DNA of 58,645 bases from Planctomycetota bacterium (lineage in GTDB: Bacteria > Planctomycetota > Planctomycetia > Pirellulales > Pirellulaceae). Location of the stretch: positions 1 to 58,645 of the forward strand of contig JACNKX010000144.1 of assembly GCA_014381825.1 (NCBI GenBank), read 5' to 3'. Positions 28,526 to 36,657 of this stretch are shown piece after piece (within the stretch, counting starts at the first letter, position 1; every line of letters begins with the position of its first letter). The notes under the pieces were generated by a model. The model made no database searches. It worked only from the letters and a program-made list of their open reading frames with translations, and was not told the origin of the DNA. A program made the position numbers and the translations under genes.

Positions 28526-30028
28526 GTGAATAATTCGAATCCGCTTCGTGAATACGAACTCAACCTGACCCGCCGACAGCTCTTCGGGCGCACCGCGCTG
28601 GGGTTGGGCACGGCCGCGATGGCCAATCTGCTCGGACCTGATTTGCTTGCCGAGGGCACCGCAGAAAGAACGGGACTGCACCACGCGGCGAAGGCCAAAC
28701 GCGTGATCTACTTGTTCATGAGCGGCGGCCCCAGCCACCATGACTTGTGGGACTACAAGCCCAAGATGAAGGAGATGTTTGGCGAGCAGTTGCCGGATCA
28801 CATTCGCGATGGCCAACGCATCACGGGAATGACGGCCGGACAGAAAACCTTGCCGGTTTGTCCGAGTAAGTACAAATTCACCAAACACGAGAACAACGAC
28901 CGTGGTGTGTGGGTGAGTGAGCTACTTCCGCATACGGCGACCGTGGCGAAAGACCTTTGTGTCGTCCACAGCACATTCACGGAGGCGATCAACCACGACC
29001 CGGCGATTACCTACATTCAAACTGGTAGCCAGATCCCTGGGCGACCTAGTCTCGGTGCATGGCTGAGTTACGGCTTGGGTAGCATGAACGAGAATCTTCC
29101 CGGTTACGTGGTGATGCATGCCAAGACAAGTTTTGCGGAGCAGAGTCTGTTCAGCCGTCTGTGGGGTACGGGTTTCCTACCCTCGGATCATCAAGGCATC
29201 TTGCTCCGCAGCCAAGGCGACCCGGTACTCTATCTGAGCAATCCGGCGGGCGTCACTCGCAAAGATCGTCGAGAGCAGCTCGACGCACTCGCCGCGCTCA
29301 ACCAAGAGCAGCACAAACGTTTTGCTGACCCCGAGATCCTTGCTCGGATCAAACAGCACGAAATGGCTTATCGAATGCAAGCATCAGTTCCCGAGCTGAT
29401 GGATCTATCGCAAGAGGGTAAAGAAACATTTGAGCTCTACGGCGAAAACGCTCGCCAGCCGGGTTCGTTCGCCGCCTGCTGTCTTAATGCACGGCGGCTG
29501 GCCGAACGCGGAGTCCGCAACATTCAAATCTTTCATCGAGGCTGGGACGCTCACGGCAATTTACCCAAGGAACACGAGTCGCAATGCAAGGACGTCGACC
29601 AGGGTTGTGCCGCGTTGATTAAAGATCTTAAGCGTTTGGGCATGTTGGACGAAACACTAGTGGTTTGGGGCGGCGAGTTCGGGCGCACGTCCTACTGTCA
29701 AGGCGGGCTAACGAACGAGAACTACGGACGCGACCATCACCCACGCTGTTTTACCGTGTGGATGGCGGGAGGTGGCGTGAACGCCGGGATCACCTACGGC
29801 CAGACAGACGACTACGCCTACAACATCGCGGACGCGGACGGGAACCCGATCAAACCGCAACCAAGCAAGGAGCATCGGACTCCAGGCACGATGCACATCC
29901 ACGACCTCAATGCAACGATTCTGCATCTGTTAGGGATCGACCACAAACGGTTGACCTACCGTTACCAGGGTCGCGACTTCCGGCTGACCGATGTGCATGG
30001 GAGTGTGGTCCACGAGATCCTCACCTGA
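28526..30028 (+). CDS. DUF1501 protein (secreted sulfatase-fold-like partner of PSD1)
   Basis: The 500-residue protein starts at GTG 28526 ([21 protein letters not shown]); the frame is open from 28439, but that part overlaps the PSD1 gene. A Tat-like start is seen: [25 protein letters not shown]1501 motifs follow: [24 protein letters not shown], then [25 protein letters not shown] and WGGEFGRTS with [19 protein letters not shown]1501 proteins have a sulfatase-like fold; their substrate is unknown. It follows the PSD1 gene by 29 bases, the usual pairing. Confidence 0.9.
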   Translation: MNNSNPLREYELNLTRRQLFGRTALGLGTAAMANLLGPDLLAEGTAERTGLHHAAKAKRVIYLFMSGGPSHHDLWDYKPKMKEMFGEQLPDHIRDGQRITGMTAGQKTLPVCPSKYKFTKHENNDRGVWVSELLPHTATVAKDLCVVHSTFTEAINHDPAITYIQTGSQIPGRPSLGAWLSYGLGSMNENLPGYVVMHAKTSFAEQSLFSRLWGTGFLPSDHQGILLRSQGDPVLYLSNPAGVTRKDRREQLDALAALNQEQHKRFADPEILARIKQHEMAYRMQASVPELMDLSQEGKETFELYGENARQPGSFAACCLNARRLAERGVRNIQIFHRGWDAHGNLPKEHESQCKDVDQGCAALIKDLKRLGMLDETLVVWGGEFGRTSYCQGGLTNENYGRDHHPRCFTVWMAGGGVNAGITYGQTDDYAYNIADADGNPIKPQPSKEHRTPGTMHIHDLNATILHLLGIDHKRLTYRYQGRDFRLTDVHGSVVHEILT

Positions 30029-30090
30029 GCAAGGCTTGGCAACAGCGTGTCAGACCATGGGGAAACGAGATTCGCGTACAACCAAGCCAC

Positions 30091-31527
30091 CTATGACCGC
30101 GAAAGCAACTCCGGTATCGGCGTACCGCCTTCGGGCAGGATCGGGATTGGGCGACCGGCGAAGTTGTCGAACGCGATGTGTTCGGCGTCGACGCCAAGGT
30201 GACGATAGAGCGTCGCCAAGAAGTCACCGCGACCAACGATGTGGTCCGTTGCGTCTTCGCCGCGGATGTCGGTAGCCCCAATTACTTGGCCGGTCCGAAT
30301 CCCGCCTCCGGAAAACAGCATCGATGTGGCGCGCGGCCAGTGATCGCGACCGGGTTGGACCGTTCCCTTGTTCGCACTCGCGATTCCACCGCCCGTACTG
30401 GCTTGATAGTTGATCTTTGGCGTGCGGCCAAATTCGCCTGTTACAACCACCATCACACGCCGGTCAAGGCCACGGTCATAGATGTCTTCGATTAAAGCCG
30501 CAACAGCTTGATCATAGAAGCGACAGCGGTGCTTCATTCCCTCGAATACATTGTGGTTCACGGCATGGTCGTCCCAATTACCGACGCGACCACACAGTGG
30601 GCCGCTGAATTGAGTCGTGACAAGATCAACACCTGCTTCGACAAGCCGCCGCGCGAGCAAGCACTGCTGCCCCCAGCGATTTCGACCATAACGATCGCGC
30701 GTTTTGGCATCTTCTTGACGGATGTCGAACGCGTGGCTCGCTTCCGCGCTCGTCAACATGTTCCATGCCAACGATTCGAACGTATCAAAGGCACGCATCT
30801 GACCAAGATCGTCGACGTCGCGTCGCAATTGGTCAAACTTCTTTCGCAAATCGATGCGCTCGCGTACCCTTGAATCTCGTCCAGCATCCTGCAAACCGAT
30901 GTTGGGAACATTAAAGTCGGGAGCATTTGGATCAACACTGACAGAGAACGGTTCGTATGACGGTCCAAGGTAGGCGCTGCCAAAGTACGACGTCGGCGGA
31001 ATACCGACATAGTTTGGTATGTTTCGCGCGCCGCCGGAGCGCAAGCGATGAGTGATCGACAGCAAATCGGGATGGTCGGGCTTTTGCTTCAACACGCGAA
31101 CAGGGTGACCGGTGAAGAGCTGTTGCGTGCCCTGTTGATGACAGAATCCACTATGCACCATCGATCGCAAGATGCTGAATCGATCCGCGACTCGGGCGTG
31201 ATGCGGCAACAGTTCGCAGATGTCCAGACCTTCCGCATTCGTGTGGATCGGCGAAAACGGGCCCCGATAGTCGGAAGCGGCCAAAGGCTTGGGATCGTAA
31301 GTCTCCAAATGACTCGCCCCGCCCTGCAACCATACAACGATCAAGGCAGTCGGTTCAGGCGATGATGCGGCACGAGCTTGAGCCCGCCAATTCAACAGCT
31401 CCGGCAACGAAAGACTTCCAAGTCCGGCGAGTCCAAATCGCAGGAGTTCACGCCTGCCCAAAGGACCCGGACATTTTGGCAGCGAGTTCACATCGCCGGA
31501 TCGAATCATAGAGTTTTCTTTCGCCAT
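30091..31527 (-). CDS. DUF1501 protein (second)
   Basis: The 478-residue protein carries the same family motifs: RRELLRFGLAGLGSLSLPELL at the N-terminus (Tat-like twin Arg), LIVVWLQGGASHLETYDPKP, and late VVVTGEFGRTPKINYQAS and GRDHWPRATSMLFSGGGIRTG. It starts 3 bases after the stop of the third DUF1501 gene, so the two are surely one operon. No PSD1 gene is adjacent on this strand. Confidence 0.9.
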   Translation of the reverse strand: MAKENSMIRSGDVNSLPKCPGPLGRRELLRFGLAGLGSLSLPELLNWRAQARAASSPEPTALIVVWLQGGASHLETYDPKPLAASDYRGPFSPIHTNAEGLDICELLPHHARVADRFSILRSMVHSGFCHQQGTQQLFTGHPVRVLKQKPDHPDLLSITHRLRSGGARNIPNYVGIPPTSYFGSAYLGPSYEPFSVSVDPNAPDFNVPNIGLQDAGRDSRVRERIDLRKKFDQLRRDVDDLGQMRAFDTFESLAWNMLTSAEASHAFDIRQEDAKTRDRYGRNRWGQQCLLARRLVEAGVDLVTTQFSGPLCGRVGNWDDHAVNHNVFEGMKHRCRFYDQAVAALIEDIYDRGLDRRVMVVVTGEFGRTPKINYQASTGGGIASANKGTVQPGRDHWPRATSMLFSGGGIRTGQVIGATDIRGEDATDHIVGRGDFLATLYRHLGVDAEHIAFDNFAGRPIPILPEGGTPIPELLSRS

Positions 31528-31530
31528 GCG

Positions 31531-32964
31531 TTATGCGATGACATCGCGCACCGCTCGACCGTGCAAGCCAACGGGAACAGCGTTGCCGGAACGGTCGGTA
31601 ATGGTTTGATGGGGGTCAAGGCCCACTAGCTCATAAATCGTCGCCACATGATCTGCTGAACTGACGGCACCTTCGATCGGCCAGCCTGCGTGATCGTCGC
31701 TCTTGCCGTGAACGTAACCGCGCCGCACTCCGCCGCCGGTGAGCAAGATGAAGCCGCATTGTGTCCAGTGATCGCGACCGCCGGCGTTCTTGTTGACCTT
31801 CGGCGTGCGCCCCATTTCACCCATCACGACAACAAGGGTCGAATCCAACATGCCACGATCATCCAAGTCCTCGATCAGCGCCGTGTAGTTCTGGTCAAGG
31901 ATCGGCAGGTTGAAGTTTTTTAGCAGGCGGAAATTGTTTGAGTGTGTATCCCACTGCCCAGCACCGATCTTTCCGTCCAAAGCCGATTCGGTGGTAACAC
32001 CAACAAAGCGAACTCCGGCCTCGACCAACCGTCTGGCCGTCAACATACAGGAACCAAAGAGGTTCTTGCCGTAGCGCTCGCGAGTTTGCTGCGGCTCGTT
32101 CGACAGATCGAAGGCCCGCCGTGTCTTATCGGATGTCAAGAGATCATAGGCTTGACGCTTGTTATCGTCCAAGTTGCGGGCAACGGAACTCTTGTCCAAT
32201 GCCGTGATCTGATCGCCCAATTGTTGCAGCAACGAGCGGCGACCGTTCAGCTGGTCGAGCGTGATCGGCGGCAGTTGATCGATCAACGGCATCTTTGGTT
32301 CGGCCAGCGGAGTTGGCGGATTAACGTGCGCGTTCCGTCCTTGGGTTTCTTCTTCGAATCTCGCCGTGTAGTCGGTAAATACCGGATCGTACTGTCGCCC
32401 CAAAAAGCCACCGTACGGGCCCGCGCGATACTTTCCTTGGCTGTGACCCGGGTGAGACGGCATCCAGACATAGGTTGGAACATCTCGCGAGCGGAGGCCG
32501 GCGTGATGCATCACGGCACCGATGCTGGGGTGATCGGTCTGTTTGGCGACGTTATCGACAATCACGGGCCCGGAATATCCCGTCAGCATGTTGTACGGAC
32601 TGTGTGTGTTGTATAGATGCGTGTGCGTGCGGATCAGCGTCGACAAATGCATCGTCCGCGCCGTCAACGGCAGATGTTCGCAAACCCTCAGACCGCCAAC
32701 ACTCGAATCGATCGGACTGAATTCGCCTCGGATATCGACCGGCGCATCGGGCTTCATATCGAACATGTCGATATGGCTGGGCCCTCCGATCAGATTCACA
32801 AGGATGACGGCTTTCGCCGGTCCTTCCAGTTGAGACTTGAGCGCATCCGCCGAAGCAAGTTGGGGTAGTGACAGTCCCAACGCCGAGAGCCCGCCGACTT
32901 GCAACACCTCGCGGCGCGTCGTGCCGTCACACGTTTTCGATCGTGATCCCAACACCCTGAACAT
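31531..32964 (-). CDS. DUF1501 protein (third)
   Basis: The protein starts at ATG 32964 with AGGAG 6 bases upstream; the frame is open from 33003. It has a Tat-like segment (TTRREVLQVGGLSALGLSLPQL), AVILVNLIGGPSHIDMFDMKP, GEMGRTPKVNKNAGGRDHWT and FILLTGGGVRRGYVHG. The 477 residues match the usual DUF1501 length. It is the first gene of a two-gene DUF1501 tandem. The downstream gene starts 3 bases after its stop. Confidence 0.9.
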   Translation of the reverse strand: MFRVLGSRSKTCDGTTRREVLQVGGLSALGLSLPQLASADALKSQLEGPAKAVILVNLIGGPSHIDMFDMKPDAPVDIRGEFSPIDSSVGGLRVCEHLPLTARTMHLSTLIRTHTHLYNTHSPYNMLTGYSGPVIVDNVAKQTDHPSIGAVMHHAGLRSRDVPTYVWMPSHPGHSQGKYRAGPYGGFLGRQYDPVFTDYTARFEEETQGRNAHVNPPTPLAEPKMPLIDQLPPITLDQLNGRRSLLQQLGDQITALDKSSVARNLDDNKRQAYDLLTSDKTRRAFDLSNEPQQTRERYGKNLFGSCMLTARRLVEAGVRFVGVTTESALDGKIGAGQWDTHSNNFRLLKNFNLPILDQNYTALIEDLDDRGMLDSTLVVVMGEMGRTPKVNKNAGGRDHWTQCGFILLTGGGVRRGYVHGKSDDHAGWPIEGAVSSADHVATIYELVGLDPHQTITDRSGNAVPVGLHGRAVRDVIA

Positions 32965-33496
32965 CTTGGCTCCTGGAACAAGTCTGGAACGACCGTAGCT
33001 CACAACCGATTGATTGTATCAATAGCCGTCGATGCGTCCAACGCGAAGCCCTTGGCTGAATGTCCGGTCAGACACGCGATTCGCGCGCTGGACCTGTGTG
33101 ACAAAATAGGCGACATCGATTTTCGTATCGTGTCGTTGAACGCTTCAGATGTTTCAGCTGACGAAGGCAACGTTGGTCACTAACATTGCCTTATCACCGC
33201 AGCGAGTCCGCAGGTATCGTCGGCCCAACTCTCTGGACCGTATGGTTGCTGTTTACTGTGTTCGGTAGTGGCCAAGAGGCTATAACTCCTGACACACAAA
33301 GACCTTTGCCGTCGTGGTCTTGCTAGATAAGTATAATCAGTACGTGTGAGCCGTTAGGGCGCATCATTCCCCACAATCCCACCTAGCCTTCATTGCTGAA
33401 GGATTGGCAAGATCCACTACCGAGTTGCCGACACTTACAAAGTTGGTGACATCGATTGATCTGCCAAACGCGACACAGAGAGAAGAGGCAACTGAG
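32965..33496. other. Gene-free region between DUF1501 and response regulator genes
   Basis: About 530 bases with no gene. A TATAAT lies at 33332-33337 but has no good -35 at the right distance, so I do not call a promoter. The region serves two divergent genes, so their promoters are probably here. Confidence 0.4.
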
Positions 33497-33883
33497 ATGT
33501 TTTACGAACAGAAATTGTCTGTGCTTGTCGTCGACGACGATTCTGACGTCGTCGAGTTTATGACTCACGTTCTACGAGCCGCTGATTGCGACGTGTGCTC
33601 CGCCACCGATGGTGAGCAAGCACTCCAACAAGCAGAAGCCAACAAACTAGATATCGTATTTCTGGACATCAACATTCCTGAGCAAGATGGATGGCTAGTT
33701 TGTTCAAAGCTGAAGATGCCGCTGGATGGGCCAAGAATTGTGTTGATCACCGGGCGTACGGATAGCGACACTGATCGTTTCGCTGGATTCGTACACGCTG
33801 ACGAAGTGTTGAAGAAGCCGTTTTCCGAAGAAGACGTCCTGCGCATTCTGAAGAAAACGTGCTCCACCGTATCGAACGACTAG
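33497..33883 (+). CDS. Single-domain response regulator
   Basis: The 128-residue protein is a stand-alone receiver domain: acidic pocket LSVLVVDDDSDV (D13-D15), phospho-acceptor D57 in DIVFLDINIPEQDGW, the Thr in VLITGRTDS and K107 in VLKKPFSEED. It has no output domain, so it passes phosphate on or acts by binding partners. ATG 33497 is chosen because GAAGAGG precedes it and the receiver begins there; the frame is open from 33404. No histidine kinase is adjacent. Confidence 0.88.
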   Translation: MFYEQKLSVLVVDDDSDVVEFMTHVLRAADCDVCSATDGEQALQQAEANKLDIVFLDINIPEQDGWLVCSKLKMPLDGPRIVLITGRTDSDTDRFAGFVHADEVLKKPFSEEDVLRILKKTCSTVSND

Positions 33884-33886
33884 TCC

Positions 33887-34141
33887 TCACTCGCCATCCC
33901 TGACCAGTCGTTCCTTCTTCTGTTTGGTCCACTTCTTCACCTCCGCTTCGCGTCTCAGTGCATCGCCTTTCGAGCGATGATGTTCTTGGTACACGAGCGC
34001 TATCGGCAGACGGCTACGTGTGTACTTGGCCCCTTTGCCGTTCTGGTGAGTCGCAACACGCTGTTCCAAATCGATACAGATCCCGGCGTAGAGCGAACCG
34101 TCCGAGCAGCGAAGCAGGTAGAAATAGTAGTTATGGTTCAT
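33887..34141 (-). CDS. GIY-YIG-fold small protein
   Basis: The 84-residue protein shows the GIY-YIG nuclease fold of the UPF0213/YhbQ type: NYYFYLLRCSDGSLYAGIC (Y..L ... YAG in place of GIY ... YIG), followed by the arginine in LEQRVATHQNGKGAKYTRSR and the glutamate in RREAEVKKWTKQKK. It ends 4 bases after the response regulator stop, convergent. This type is probably involved in DNA handling; enzyme activity is not certain. Confidence 0.85.
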   Translation of the reverse strand: MNHNYYFYLLRCSDGSLYAGICIDLEQRVATHQNGKGAKYTRSRLPIALVYQEHHRSKGDALRREAEVKKWTKQKKERLVRDGE

Positions 34142-34188
34142 TGCAGAGCCAGCTTAACACAGCGAAGCCAAAATCGCTGCGGTTCCCG

Positions 34189-34422
34189 TCAGTGCTCTGC
34201 GATGAACAACTGATGCCGCTCATCCGATCGCCACAACATTTCATCAGAGATCGGCATGGACTTGAACAAGTTGCCGTCGGCGTCTCGCCAATCGACATCC
34301 TTGCGTAGGCAACATTGGTTGTATTTCGTTCCACTTCCACATGGACATGGGGCATTGCGAGAGACTTTTCCCTGAGCCGACAGGAGAGTCCTATCCAACT
34401 TGGCGCACGATTTCAGTATCAT
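34189..34422 (-). CDS. SEC-C motif protein
   Basis: The 77-residue protein contains the SEC-C metal-binding motif NAPCPCGSGTKYNQCC, the zinc-binding hook known from the SecA C-terminus. The rest is short and has no other domain. The exact start is uncertain. Such small proteins are common and their roles are unknown. It lies on the same strand as, and just upstream of, the GIY-YIG gene. Confidence 0.8.
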   Translation of the reverse strand: MILKSCAKLDRTLLSAQGKVSRNAPCPCGSGTKYNQCCLRKDVDWRDADGNLFKSMPISDEMLWRSDERHQLFIAEH

Positions 34423-34586
34423 TCATTTGATGTTTCTCGGTCAAAGACGCAACCAAACCTTCGTTGACAGTTTAGAGTTCTTCCACTCTCGCAGATTCCG
34501 CGGCAAGTGAGGCCCATCGACTACATTTTTAACACGCTCGATCGCCGCGCATCGCAACGTTTCAATCGTCCCCTGAATGGCCAATC

Positions 34587-35048
34587 ATGAGAAATGTACT
34601 AAGTGCTTTGCTGTTTGTGATCGCAATCTTTACTGCTGTTTCGACCCGTGCAGAAGTGCCGCCCTCCGTAACTTCCGAAAGAGAAGCGAGCAACGAACTT
34701 GGCGAAGTCCAGGGCAAGTGGATACGAACGATGAAGATCGACAGTGGCACGTACACGATCGTCAAGGAGCACAAGGGAAATAAGACAACCGTGACGATTT
34801 TTGATGCGGCCGGAAAAATCGTCACTGAAAGGAAGTCGGAATTTCGCCTTGAGAAGACTCGTAACGTACGAATCTTCACGTTCTTTAACAACGTCATAAC
34901 AGCAGGCCCTCAAAAAGGACAGATGGACAAAGAGCCGAAGTCCTACATCTACAGAGTGACCGGTAACACATTCGTTGAGGTCAACGGATTGCTAGTCGGC
35001 GACGACGCCCAGCCGCTGGCATTCACCTGGGAGCGTGTGAACGAATGA
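34587..35048 (+). CDS. Secreted protein, TIGR03067-like
   Basis: The 153-residue protein has a signal peptide (MRNVLSALLFVIAIFTAVSTRAE) and a small beta-rich domain. The pattern LGEVQGKWIRTMKIDSGTY, EHKGNKTTVTIFDAAG and YIYRVTGNTFVEVNG resembles the lipocalin-like TIGR03067 family, common in planctomycetes, but I hold this with modest confidence. No operon partner is seen. Confidence 0.6.
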   Translation: MRNVLSALLFVIAIFTAVSTRAEVPPSVTSEREASNELGEVQGKWIRTMKIDSGTYTIVKEHKGNKTTVTIFDAAGKIVTERKSEFRLEKTRNVRIFTFFNNVITAGPQKGQMDKEPKSYIYRVTGNTFVEVNGLLVGDDAQPLAFTWERVNE

Positions 35049-35333
35049 CCGTTCGGACAAGTCTGGCTGGGTAGCAACTACGCATGGCATGGTGAGCCAC
35101 ACGAATGAGCAGTACTGAATGTTGTCCAACGGATTAGAGACAACGGAGCAGATCCGGGCGCAACTTCAGAAGGACGATTCGTTGGAGTCTCGCGATCCGT
35201 TCCAATGCACGTAATCGATCATGCGACTGGTTTGGGCGGGCGTACTTCCCTCTGTTTCGGCACGGCAGACGGTTAAATCTCGAATCGCGGCACGGTTAGT
35301 CAATTGCTAAGCGTCACTTCCTTGGATTCTCTG

Positions 35334-36221
35334 ATGGCCACAGTTGCAGAACCACTCGCAATCGCACTTGGACGCAAATTCTCGTCATGGTTGCCCTTGA
35401 TGATACTTCCTGCGGCAGTCTTGGTGGCGGGACTGGACTGGCCTGCATGGATATTTATGTGGTCACTGTCGTTTGCGATCTACGCCGGGTTCAAGTGGCT
35501 GACGTTTGCCGATTGTTCGGTCGAATCACCAGTACATTCGCGAACACTGACTTACCTGCTGCTCTGGCCAGGAATGGACGCGAATTCCTACCTCGATCAA
35601 ACGCGGGCTACCAGCAGACCAGAAATGGATGAATGGGTCTTCGCGACGATCAAACTGCTGTTGGGTGTGACGCTGATCTTCTTGTCCAAGTTCGTCATTC
35701 AGCAGCACGCGTTGGTTGGTGGATGGGTTGGTATGGCGAGTATTGTGTTTGTGCTGCACTTCGGCCTGCTCCATTTGTTGTCGCTCTACTGGCGAGAATC
35801 TGGCATCCATGCTGTCCCCATCATGAACGCGCCTATCATGGCCTCGTCGCTCAGTGACTTTTGGGGACGCCGGTGGAATCTGGCATTTCGCGATCTGGCA
35901 CACACCTATGTGTTTCGACCATTTGTGGGTTCGCTCGGCGTGACTGGAGCAACCATTGCCGTGTTTGTCGTCTCAGGAGTGATCCATGACGTGGCGATTT
36001 CAACGGCATCTGGTGCTGGGTACGGTTTGCCAACGCTGTACTTCGTCATCCAGGGACTTGGCTTGCTGTTCGAACGGAGTCGCATCGGCAAACGAATCGG
36101 ACTAGGCAGGGCGGTTATTGGACGCGTCTATTGTGCGGTATTGACTTTAGCTCCAGTTGGGCTGTTGTTTCACCGACCCTTTGTTGAACACGTCGTTGTT
36201 CCCATGTTGCAAGCGTTGTGA
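35334..36221 (+). CDS. MBOAT / wax-synthase-like membrane acyltransferase
   Basis: The 295-residue protein has seven or eight hydrophobic segments and the motif SLSDFWGRRWNLAFRDLAHTYVF, with the histidine motif VSGVIHDVAISTA later. This is the MBOAT_2/wax-synthase pattern, in which a conserved Asn/His pair transfers acyl groups to hydroxyls. ATG 35334 is chosen; TTG 35304 in the same frame is unlikely. The next gene starts 4 bases after the stop, so it is very likely co-transcribed. The acceptor (alcohol, polysaccharide or lipid) is unknown. Confidence 0.68.
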   Translation: MATVAEPLAIALGRKFSSWLPLMILPAAVLVAGLDWPAWIFMWSLSFAIYAGFKWLTFADCSVESPVHSRTLTYLLLWPGMDANSYLDQTRATSRPEMDEWVFATIKLLLGVTLIFLSKFVIQQHALVGGWVGMASIVFVLHFGLLHLLSLYWRESGIHAVPIMNAPIMASSLSDFWGRRWNLAFRDLAHTYVFRPFVGSLGVTGATIAVFVVSGVIHDVAISTASGAGYGLPTLYFVIQGLGLLFERSRIGKRIGLGRAVIGRVYCAVLTLAPVGLLFHRPFVEHVVVPMLQAL

Positions 36222-36225
36222 ACTT

Positions 36226-36633
36226 ATGAACCTAGAACTTCTGATCTTCGTTGGCGGACTACTTCACTTCGGTATCTTGATCGCAAGCGCTTTGGTGCCG
36301 CAGGTACTCGACTGGAAAGCGTCGTTGGGAAAGCTTGATGGCTTGACCCGACAACTGGTCTGGGTCCATGGCGTATTCATCGTAATCGTGATTATTGGCT
36401 TTGGTTTGCTATCGGTATGGTTTGCGAGTGATTTGGCCGCCGGAACTATGTTGGCACGAGCCGTTTGTTCGTTGATCGCGTTCTTTTGGGCAGCACGATT
36501 GGTCGTGCAGTTCTTCGTCTTCGACGCCAAGCCTTATCTCAAGAATGCCTTTCTGAAACTAGGTTACAACGGCCTGACGATTGTCTTCGCGTATCACGCT
36601 GTCGTCTATTCATTGGCAGCCGTTTGTTCGTAA
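36226..36633 (+). CDS. Small four-helix membrane protein, partner of the MBOAT-like enzyme
   Basis: The 135-residue protein has four hydrophobic segments (LLIFVGGLLHFGILIASALV, VHGVFIVIVIIGFGLLSVWF, MLARAVCSLIAFFWAARLVV and LTIVFAYHAVVYSLAAVC) with few charged residues between them. ATG 36226 is 4 bases after the MBOAT-like gene stop. No family is recognised. The tight spacing suggests joint function in the same membrane process. Confidence 0.6.
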   Translation: MNLELLIFVGGLLHFGILIASALVPQVLDWKASLGKLDGLTRQLVWVHGVFIVIVIIGFGLLSVWFASDLAAGTMLARAVCSLIAFFWAARLVVQFFVFDAKPYLKNAFLKLGYNGLTIVFAYHAVVYSLAAVCS

Positions 36634-36657
36634 CCTGTCGCCGGAAATAATGTTGGC

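Noticed and set aside
33332-33337. TATAAT in front of the response regulator
   Set aside because: No convincing -35 at 16-18 bases; single hexamers are common by chance.
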